64,000 bases of DNA. Source: Bordetella parapertussis (GTDB lineage Bacteria; Pseudomonadota; Gammaproteobacteria; Burkholderiales; Burkholderiaceae_A). Below the pieces are notes generated by a model that did no database searches, was not told the DNA's origin, and saw nothing but the letters and a program-made list of their open reading frames with translations. Location of the stretch: positions 62,001 to 126,000 of the forward strand of contig CAMAXF010000001.1 in assembly GCA_945862305.1 (NCBI GenBank), written 5' to 3'. The position numbers and the translations under genes are program-made. Of this stretch, positions 58,301 through 64,000 are shown piece by piece (the stretch's first letter is position 1; each line of letters starts with the position of its first letter).

Positions 58301-59027
58301 CCGCTGGGAGGCATCCCCACAGCAGGTGGGCAAGTCTCAGACCAGCCTCGACCTGGTGCTGGACATTAAAAGCAGCGAAGGCCTCCTCGCGCGTTTGGGT
58401 CACCCGGGCCTGCTGCGGGCGACACCAGGTCAGCTCAAGGGCCAGCTGCGCTGGCCAGGCGCGCCGGTTGATTTTCGTGTGTCCCAGCTCGGCGGGCAGC
58501 TCGCACTGGACCTCCAACAGGGTCAGTTCCTCAAGGCCGAGCCGGGTCTCTCCAAGCTGGTCAGTGTGGTCAACCTTCAGTCGCTGCCCAAGCGCATCAC
58601 CCTTGATTTTCGCGACATCTTCTCGGCGGGATTTGCCTACGAGCGGGTGAGGGGAGACCTTCTGTTCTCGCAAGGGGACGTTCGCACGGAGAACCTGCGG
58701 GTGGTTGGCGTGCAGGCCTCGGTCTTCATTGAGGGAACGGCTTCCATCATGGACGAGACCCAGCAGATTCGGGTCTTGGTGCTGCCGGAGCTCAATGCCG
58801 GACTGGCCTCGCTGGGCTACGCCTTGGTGAATCCAGCCATTGGACTGGGCAGTTTTCTGGCCCAGTACGTGCTGCGGGATCCGCTGCGAAAGGTGCTGGC
58901 CTACGAGTACGAACTGACCGGGCCGTGGTCTGACCCTGTGGTGAAAGAGCTTCCCCGCCGCGCGCCGCCGCAGGCCGGGGCGGCCGATGGGACAGCGGTT
59001 CCCACGGACAGGGCACCCTCGAAATGA
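55392..59027 (+). CDS. YhdP-family AsmA-like envelope protein
   Basis: Very large protein of 1211 residues with one N-terminal transmembrane helix (about residues 27-48) and a long periplasmic body. The C-terminal half contains the AsmA-like end, including FLKAEPGLSKLVSVVNLQSLP and VDPAIGLGSFLAQ-type VNPAIGLGSFLAQYVLRDPL. YhdP and other AsmA-like proteins form bridge-like structures that carry phospholipids to the outer membrane in enteric bacteria; the role here is inferred. ATG 55392 is used, ATG 55446 is possible. Order glnE / yhdP / nitrilase / tldD is typical. Confidence 0.88.
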   Translation: MPLPRAPNSPSLQAQASLMWWLRRGARGLVWLAVALVVVLALAAMGFRWVVWPKVADLLNDPVALAEQTAPHLSAEGHRLDAFGASAQWRDLFVPTIEVERISLRSAQGDLLAQADQLRADFGLRSLLSLWAGQPVFARLAVERLQVDLARAANGEIRLAGFLLAQSPPDGPGLMAFLAEQGPLAIGRVELHWRDARDELGETVAGRVDFQGLALQLRGDETVIGLDAVALSPLSELLARRLPGLKMGGRLSQMEVGWQGALRDLAHLDVARDLSRLKMRARLDDVSQEGLPQVPTWSGLSGQVVANGASGSLALQSKGLSMASDAFMRQPRLAVASVGGALKWSDLQLVADGGADPWPRLAAVDVTIQGLNVSDEGLVLDVSGRWQYRGQGLGDASLKGTVGGLLPTRVAELLPRALGKETHAWIARAFESGRPVSGNWSLDGPLADFPFRQSGTGSFQARLRLEDLQLHFARQWPVIDGAFVDLRFDGPRMTVSSRQARMLGNPLVVVEGEIADVLASQPMLALKGRFESDLPTLLTAVNESPVRSMLGDLTVDAKAKGPASLDLSLMVDLHDTDKTTADGLLTVDGADLLLAGGFPAVSGLTGALRFSDRGLVSVDWRGQSLGGPLQLAHRPAESRETRLAVTGSLEGGALETWLGSALDFPFRGVLAGRTPYEVSVLIRPGQVDLDAQSSLKGLSVRLPVPARKLSDEDWGLRLGLAQRRSAMGSRVARWTLRTDKGPLQALVEQRRPGPGATGRSKGLVSLGLPLAEPSTDGTVVRVAAPRLHLGRWLDALDRRVVTPAPGQASSLTGGLTRIEVSAGRMELDGGTTLSTVQAQVAQQAGVWVVDLQSQEAVGRLNWQPNAQSSRRGVASRGSITARLSRLWLSPSRGPSSLSAGEAAEDDLQSLTAISQARRWPSVDLVVEDFRRGPQQFGQLTLDAAPSLQEAAWQIRSVVIDNPDASLRGSGRWEASPQQVGKSQTSLDLVLDIKSSEGLLARLGHPGLLRATPGQLKGQLRWPGAPVDFRVSQLGGQLALDLQQGQFLKAEPGLSKLVSVVNLQSLPKRITLDFRDIFSAGFAYERVRGDLLFSQGDVRTENLRVVGVQASVFIEGTASIMDETQQIRVLVLPELNAGLASLGYALVNPAIGLGSFLAQYVLRDPLRKVLAYEYELTGPWSDPVVKELPRRAPPQAGAADGTAVPTDRAPSK

Positions 59028-59046
59028 GGGTAGGGGATGGAGCGCC

Positions 59047-59913
59047 ATGATGGCACCCACGCAGGTGGCGGCGGTGCAGATGGTCTCGGGCCAGTCGGTG
59101 CCCCAGAACCTGCTGCGCATGTCGGCCCTGGTGGCCCAGGCGGCACAGGATGGTGCCCGCATGGTGCTGCTGCCCGAATACTTCTGCCTTATGGGTGCAG
59201 ACCCTCGGGACAAATGTCGTGTGGCCGAGCGGGCCTGGCCCATCGGTGCATCTGCACCCGAACCCGGCGCGTCCCAGCCCATTCAGGCCGCCCTGTCTGA
59301 GGCGGCCCGCCGCAGTGGCGTTTGGCTGATCGGTGGCACCGTCCCCCTGGCCTCGCCAGACCCAAGCCGCGTGTTCAACGCCACCCTGGTTTTTGATGCG
59401 CAGGGGGCCTTGGTGGCCCGTTACGACAAGCTCCACCTCTTCTCATTCCAGCAGGGCCAGGAGTCCTACGATGAATCGCAGACCATTCTGGCGGGCGAAG
59501 CCCCCGTGGCCTGTGAGACACCAGCAGGCCGCACTGCCTTGTCGGTCTGTTACGACATTCGTTTTCCGGAGTTCTTTCGAAGGCTTGCACAGCCCGAGCC
59601 ACTGGACCTTATCGTGGTGCCGGCCGCCTTCACCGAGACCACCGGGCGGGCCCACTGGGAACTCCTGCTTCGCGCGCGGGCGGTGGAGAACCAGTGCTGG
59701 CTGTTGGCCAGTGCCCAGGGTGGCCTGCACGAGAATGGCCGACGCACCTGGGGGCACAGCATGCTGATCGACCCATGGGGCGAGGTGGTCGAGCGCCTTG
59801 CCACGGGCGAAGGCATTGTCTCGGGTGTGGTTGACCCACAACGCACGGTGGCCGTTCGCCTAAACTTACCAGCACTGACCCACCGTCGCGTGGGCCTCAC
59901 CAAGGAAGACTGA
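59047..59913 (+). CDS. Carbon-nitrogen hydrolase (Nit1/omega-amidase type)
   Basis: Nitrilase-superfamily amidase of 288 residues. The catalytic triad is visible: E44 (VLLPEYFCLMG), K128 (RYDKLHLF) and C168 (ALSVCYDIRFPEFFR). Nit1-type members remove deaminated glutathione, a metabolite-repair role; the exact substrate is not proven by sequence. Two adjacent ATGs (59047 and 59050) follow GGAG; the second has better spacing. It lies 3 bp before tldD. Confidence 0.88.
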   Translation: MMAPTQVAAVQMVSGQSVPQNLLRMSALVAQAAQDGARMVLLPEYFCLMGADPRDKCRVAERAWPIGASAPEPGASQPIQAALSEAARRSGVWLIGGTVPLASPDPSRVFNATLVFDAQGALVARYDKLHLFSFQQGQESYDESQTILAGEAPVACETPAGRTALSVCYDIRFPEFFRRLAQPEPLDLIVVPAAFTETTGRAHWELLLRARAVENQCWLLASAQGGLHENGRRTWGHSMLIDPWGEVVERLATGEGIVSGVVDPQRTVAVRLNLPALTHRRVGLTKED

Positions 59914-59916
59914 CCC

Positions 59917-61413
59917 ATGACACCAGCCGATTCCGCCATTGCATCGTTGGCCATTGCGAACCGAGTTCTGTTGGAGCCCCACGGGCTCACAGAGGCCCAT
60001 TGCCACGCCGCGCTGGCCGAGATTCATGGCCACAAGGTGGACCACGCTGACCTGTACTTCCAATACACCAAGTCCGAGGCCTGGAGCCTGGATGAGGGCA
60101 TGGTGAAGTCCGGCAGCTTTTCGATCGATCAGGGTGTGGGCGTGCGGGCCATCTCTGGCGAGAAGACGGCGTTTGCCTACAGCGACACCCTGAGCCCTGC
60201 GGCCCTGCACGAGGCGGCGCTCACCACGCGCACCATCGCCCGGTCGGGCGGCCGCGCCATGCCCCAGCGGGTCAACGACCATCGCAGCAAGCTGGCTCGG
60301 CAGCGCGAACTCTTTCAGGGCCAAGGCACGTCGAGCCTTTATGGTGTGGCCGACCCCCTCGAGGCCCTGTCGTCCGAGGACAAGGTGGCCTTGCTCATGT
60401 CCGTCGAGCGGATCGCGCGGGCTGAAGACCCCCGGGTGGTTCAGGTGATGGCCTCGCTGGCCGGTGAATTCGATGTGGTGCTCATTTTGCGAAGCGATGG
60501 CCGGCTAGCGGCCGATGTGCGGCCTCTGGTGCGGCTGTCGGTCTCGGTGATCGTGGAGTCCAACGGCCGTCGCGAGCAAGGCTCCAGTGGTGGTGGTGGC
60601 CGGGCCGACTTCAGCCTCTTCACGCCCGAGGTGCTCACAGTACACGCCAAGGAGGCCGTTCGCCAAGCCTTGGTGAACCTCGAGTCGCGGGCTGCGCCGG
60701 CGGGTCAGATGCCGGTGGTGCTCGGGCCGGGCTGGCCAGGTGTGCTGCTGCACGAGGCAGTGGGCCATGGCCTGGAGGGAGACTTCAACCGCAAGTGCTC
60801 ATCGGCCTTCGCAGGCCGCTTGGGCCAACGGGTTGCGGCCAAGGGCGTAACCGTCATCGACGATGGCAGCCTGCCAGGCCGCCGTGGCTCCTTGAATGTG
60901 GACGACGAGGGCAATGCCACTCAGCGCAACGTGCTCATCGAAGACGGCATTCTCTGTGGCTACCTCCAAGACAGTCTCAATGCCAGGCTGATGGGTGTGG
61001 CCCCCACGGGCAACGGACGCCGAGAGTCTTATGCCCACCTGACCATGCCCCGCATGACCAACACCTTCATGCTCGCGGGCCAGGACGACCCGGCAGAGAT
61101 TGTCGCCTCGCTCGACCGCGGCCTCTATGCCGTCAATTTCGGCGGCGGTCAGGTGGATATCACCAGCGGCAAGTTTGTCTTCTCGGCCTCTGAGGCCTAC
61201 TGGGTCGAGGGCGGCAAGATTCAATATCCCGTCAAGGGCGCCACGCTGATTGGCAACGGCCCGGACGCACTCACCCGGGTGAGCCGCATTGGCAACGACC
61301 TGTCCCTCGACCCTGGCATTGGCACCTGCGGGAAGGAGGGGCAGAGCGTTCCCGTGGGGGTCGGCCAGCCCACGCTGCGCCTGGAAGGGCTCACGGTGGG
61401 CGGGACGGGCTAA
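59917..61413 (+). CDS. tldD: TldD, metalloprotease subunit of TldD/TldE
   Basis: With TldE (PmbA), TldD degrades unfolded peptides and matures some modified peptides. The 498-residue protein carries the zinc motif HEAVGHGLEGDF, first His at residue 279, and the C-terminal blocks FVFSASEAYWVEGGKIQYPV and GPDALTRVSRIGNDLSLDPG. The partner tldE is not in the window, which is common. It is 8 bp before the DAHP synthase gene. Confidence 0.95.
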   Translation: MTPADSAIASLAIANRVLLEPHGLTEAHCHAALAEIHGHKVDHADLYFQYTKSEAWSLDEGMVKSGSFSIDQGVGVRAISGEKTAFAYSDTLSPAALHEAALTTRTIARSGGRAMPQRVNDHRSKLARQRELFQGQGTSSLYGVADPLEALSSEDKVALLMSVERIARAEDPRVVQVMASLAGEFDVVLILRSDGRLAADVRPLVRLSVSVIVESNGRREQGSSGGGGRADFSLFTPEVLTVHAKEAVRQALVNLESRAAPAGQMPVVLGPGWPGVLLHEAVGHGLEGDFNRKCSSAFAGRLGQRVAAKGVTVIDDGSLPGRRGSLNVDDEGNATQRNVLIEDGILCGYLQDSLNARLMGVAPTGNGRRESYAHLTMPRMTNTFMLAGQDDPAEIVASLDRGLYAVNFGGGQVDITSGKFVFSASEAYWVEGGKIQYPVKGATLIGNGPDALTRVSRIGNDLSLDPGIGTCGKEGQSVPVGVGQPTLRLEGLTVGGTG

Positions 61414-61421
61414 AATAGGGA

Positions 61422-62504
61422 ATGACTTCCTCTACTGCCAATCTGCGCATTCGCGCCCTTAAAGAACTCGTCACCCCCGATCAACTGGTGGCCGAGCTGC
61501 CCGTCTCGGCCAAGGCTGAGCAGACTGTCTCTGCCGCGCGGCAGGCCATCCATCGCATTCTGCATGGTCAGGACGACCGCCTGCTGGTGATCATCGGCCC
61601 CTGCTCGATCCACGACCCCAAGGCGGCCATGGAGTATGCGCAACGCCTCGTGGCCGAGCGTGAGCGCTTCAAAGACCAGCTCGAAATTGTCATGCGGGTC
61701 TACTTTGAAAAGCCGCGAACCACGGTGGGCTGGAAGGGGCTGATCAACGATCCGCACCTCGACAACAGCTTTGACATCAATACGGGCCTGCGCAGGGGTC
61801 GGTCGGTGCTCTCCGACATCAACGACCTCGGTCTGCCCGCGGGCGTGGAGTTTCTTGATGTCATTTCGCCGCAGTACATCGCAGACTTCGTGGCCTGGGG
61901 GGCGATCGGTGCGCGCACCACAGAGTCGCAGGTGCATCGGGAACTGGCCTCTGGTCTGTCTTGTCCCGTGGGCTTTAAGAACGGCACCGACGGCAACCTG
62001 AAGATCGCCTTTGATGCGATTCAGGCGGCCTCCCATCCCCATCATTTCTTGTCCGTGACGAGCGAAGGCCGAACGGCCATTGTGGCCACGGCCGGCAACG
62101 AAGACTGCCATGTGATTCTGCGTGGCGGCAAGCAGCCCAACTTTGATGCCGCCAGCGTGCAGGCGGCCTGTGATGCTGCGGCGGGCGCCAAGGCACCTTG
62201 CAAGCTCATGGTCGACATGAGCCACGGCAACTCCAGCAAGAAGCCAGAGAACCAGCTTCCCGTCTCCGAGAACATCGCGGCCCAGCTCGCGGCTGGCGAG
62301 ACGCGTATTTTTGGTGTGATGGTGGAGAGCCACCTGGTCTTTGGGCGGCAAGACCTGCAGCCTGGCCAGACGCTGGCCGACCTCACCTACGGCCAGAGCA
62401 TCACGGATGGCTGCATTGGCTGGGACGACAGCCGGCGCATTCTCGAGAACCTGGCCAAGGGTGTGTCTGCTCGACGCACCGTGGCCGCGAAGGCAGCTGC
62501 CTAA
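61422..62504 (+). CDS. aroG: 3-deoxy-7-phosphoheptulonate (DAHP) synthase, type I
   Basis: First step of the shikimate pathway, joining PEP and erythrose-4-phosphate. The 360-residue protein has the PEP and metal site LVIIGPCSIHDPKAAMEYA, VYFEKPRTTVGWKG, GARTTESQVHRELASGLS and LRGGKQPNFDA, and DMSHGNSSKKPENQ. Type I AroFGH family; which aromatic amino acid inhibits it cannot be told by eye, so the symbol is generic. Its TAA is shared with the opposite cobalamin gene (CTAA). Confidence 0.94.
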   Translation: MTSSTANLRIRALKELVTPDQLVAELPVSAKAEQTVSAARQAIHRILHGQDDRLLVIIGPCSIHDPKAAMEYAQRLVAERERFKDQLEIVMRVYFEKPRTTVGWKGLINDPHLDNSFDINTGLRRGRSVLSDINDLGLPAGVEFLDVISPQYIADFVAWGAIGARTTESQVHRELASGLSCPVGFKNGTDGNLKIAFDAIQAASHPHHFLSVTSEGRTAIVATAGNEDCHVILRGGKQPNFDAASVQAACDAAAGAKAPCKLMVDMSHGNSSKKPENQLPVSENIAAQLAAGETRIFGVMVESHLVFGRQDLQPGQTLADLTYGQSITDGCIGWDDSRRILENLAKGVSARRTVAAKAAA

Positions 62505-63133
62505 GAACCAGCCTCGTTGTCCTTCGGACGGTCAGATTCCCTGCGCCAATAGACCTCTGGTCTTCCACCGATGCGCCCAATCGAACGGGCCATCACGAAC
62601 ATGAGGTCGGAGAGCCGGTTCAGGTAATGCTGCGGGCCTGCCTCCCGGGCGAGCGCTGCACGTCGGGCATCGGAGGTTTCCCGCTCCACCAGCCACAGCA
62701 GGCTTCGCTCGGCGCGCCGGGCCACTGTTCGCACCACATGGGCTGTGGCCGTGGCCATCGAGCCCGCGGGCAGAATGAATTCGCGCAGCGGCGCCAACTG
62801 GGCGTTGAGGTCCTCGAGCCACTCGTCGAGCGCCAGCACGCGCGCGGGCTTGAGCAGGGCTTCTCCGGGCAGGCTGATTTCGCCACCGAGGTCGAAGAGG
62901 TCGTGCTGCACGTGGCTGAGCATGGCATCGAGGCGGACGGCCTCGGCCTGGCCCGGGCACTCCGCTGAGAGCAAGGCCCGAAGCACGCCCACCTGGCTGT
63001 TGAGTTCGTCGAGGTCGCCCAGCACAGCGATGCGCTCATGGTGCTTGGGCAGTCGAGTGCCATCGGCCAGGCCGGTGGAGCCATCGTCACCCGAGCGGGT
63101 GGTGATGCGAGAGAGGCGGTGTCGGGTGTTCAT
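62501..63133 (-). CDS. PduO-type ATP:cob(I)alamin adenosyltransferase
   Basis: Makes adenosylcobalamin from cobalamin and ATP. The 210-residue protein starts MNTRHRLSRITTRSGDDGSTGLAD split at the GDDGSTGL ATP-binding motif, with DELNSQVGVLRALL, QHDLFDLGGEI and the C-terminal NRLSDLMFVMARSI. The start overlaps the LysR stop as ATGA, so it lies downstream of that regulator in one transcript. A longer open frame upstream is a shadow of the LysR gene. The enzyme suggests at least one B12-dependent reaction elsewhere, since the reductase here is B12-independent. Confidence 0.93.
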   Translation of the reverse strand: MNTRHRLSRITTRSGDDGSTGLADGTRLPKHHERIAVLGDLDELNSQVGVLRALLSAECPGQAEAVRLDAMLSHVQHDLFDLGGEISLPGEALLKPARVLALDEWLEDLNAQLAPLREFILPAGSMATATAHVVRTVARRAERSLLWLVERETSDARRAALAREAGPQHYLNRLSDLMFVMARSIGRIGGRPEVYWRRESDRPKDNEAGS

Positions 63134-64000
63134 GGTCGGGCCCACCAATTGTCTTGGAATTGGCTCTGCAGCCAGCTCAACAACAGTCCAACCTTTGTGG
63201 GCAATAGCTTGGGGGAGGGGTAGACCGCATGGACTTCCTGAGACGGCATTCGCCAGTCTGCAAGCAGCTCCTGAACCTGCCCAGACCGAAGGGATCCGTT
63301 GGCCACATAGCGGGGCAGGGCCGCAATGCCCATGCCTTCGCGTGCGGCCATGAGTAGGGCGGCGAGGTTGTTGGATCGAAGTGGGCCTTGAACCGTGACC
63401 GTGCGCTCCTCGCCCTTGGGCCCGGTGAACTGCCAGCGTGCATCGCCCTGCACGGTGCTGTAGATGAGGGCGCTGTGCTGCTGCAACTCCTGGGGCAGTT
63501 TGGGCCGAGCCCGGGCCTTGAAGTAGCTCGGTGAGGCCACCACGGCCCACGGATTGAGCCCGAGGTATCGGGAGCCGAGGCTGGAGTCGGCCAGTCGCCC
63601 CATGCGGATGGCGACGTCGATGCCCTGCTCCAGCAGGTTGATGTAGCGGTCCTCGAAGGAGAGGTCGATCTGAAGGCCGGGGTGCTGCTTGAGAAATTCA
63701 ATGATGAGGGGTGCGAGCACCCGGCGACCGAAGGCCACCGAGGTGCTGATCCGAATGACGCCATGGAGTTCATGGCGCATGGCGGCCACCTGGTTCTGCG
63801 CCTCCTCCACCTGATGCAGGATCTCGCGGCCGCGTTCGTAATAAAGCGCCCCGACCTCTGTGACCGAGACCCCTCGGGTGGTGCGATGTAGCAGCCGAGA
63901 GCCCAGTTTGGCCTCGAGGTGGGCGACGGCCTTGGTGATGGCAGGCTGTCCAACCCCCGCCTCGGCCGCGGCCTTGCTGAAGGAGCCCAAGTCGACGACG
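63130..64000 (-). CDS. LysR-family transcriptional regulator (5' end outside window)
   Basis: Regulator with an N-terminal winged helix-turn-helix (LGSFSKAAAEAGVGQPAITK, then LGSRLLHRTTRGVSVTE) and a LysR substrate-binding domain with AVVASPSYFKARARP. The frame stays open to the window edge, and the bases before the HTH read VVD, matching the usual LysR ...AVVDLGSFSKAA; about 10-20 residues are missing. The effector is unknown. It overlaps the cobalamin adenosyltransferase gene on the same strand. Confidence 0.92.
   Translation of the reverse strand, partial: VVDLGSFSKAAAEAGVGQPAITKAVAHLEAKLGSRLLHRTTRGVSVTEVGALYYERGREILHQVEEAQNQVAAMRHELHGVIRISTSVAFGRRVLAPLIIEFLKQHPGLQIDLSFEDRYINLLEQGIDVAIRMGRLADSSLGSRYLGLNPWAVVASPSYFKARARPKLPQELQQHSALIYSTVQGDARWQFTGPKGEERTVTVQGPLRSNNLAALLMAAREGMGIAALPRYVANGSLRSGQVQELLADWRMPSQEVHAVYPSPKLLPTKVGLLLSWLQSQFQDNWWARP

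Overview
The window looks like a chromosomal core segment of a Gram-negative betaproteobacterium, most likely Burkholderiales. The evidence is a GC-rich coding style with G/C-heavy third positions, LpxC and WaaF (lipopolysaccharide), and gene orders I know from that group. Examples are mraY-murD-ftsW-murG-murC-ddl-ftsQ-ftsA-ftsZ-peroxiredoxin-lpxC-secA-argJ, the ispB / tRNA-Pro / CorC / pilD / coaE / zapD block, and aroQ-accB-accC-prmA. I see no insertion sequence, prophage, integrase, CRISPR array, plasmid gene or rRNA. There is one tRNA gene.

Layout. (1) 1-11627, plus strand: peptidoglycan precursor and divisome genes, closed by a hairpin after ftsZ, then peroxiredoxin and lpxC. (2) 11624-17307: dciA on minus, then secA, argJ, a DUF815 ATPase and a Nudix gene on plus. 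(3) 17249-21843, minus: ispB, tRNA-Pro(CGG), CorC-like, a short prepilin peptidase, coaE, zapD. (4) 21939-30131: rplU-rpmA-obgE-proB, rppH, proS, ffh, ypjD-PP0621-ampD. (5) 30278-35921: nrdA-nrdB with a probable NrdR operator pair and a structured nrdB leader, a histone H1-like gene, yggT. (6) 35943-41817, minus: a conserved hypothetical and tlpA, then aroQ-accB-accC-prmA-pfkB-slyB. (7) 41851-47520, plus: mpl, one gene that joins an RNase II-type ribonuclease to shikimate dehydrogenase, and mgtE. (8) 47512-55344: moaC, an M48 peptidase, then glnE-ilvE-zinc finger-waaF-purU. (9) 55392-64000: yhdP, a nitrilase, tldD, DAHP synthase, and on minus a 5'-truncated LysR gene with a cobalamin adenosyltransferase.

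The genome is very compact. No gap exceeds 300 bp; the longest is 232 bp, before nrdA. Neighbours in operons mostly overlap or nearly touch, and seven of the eight convergent pairs overlap at their 3' ends. Several first genes have a -10-like hexamer ending 5-9 bp before the start codon and no clear Shine-Dalgarno, suggesting leaderless or near-leaderless mRNAs. Genes I would expect from related genomes (pilB, pilC, yacG, mtgA, perhaps a DUF3426 gene) are missing at their usual places, which fits streamlining.

This is mostly housekeeping DNA and I did not find a clearly new multi-gene system. The most unusual items are the in-frame rnb-aroE fusion (43235-46060), the mutually exclusive inverted repeats over the nrdB ribosome binding site (33403-33457), the catalytic-domain-only prepilin peptidase where pilB/pilC should be, and the pervasive overlap and leaderless architecture.
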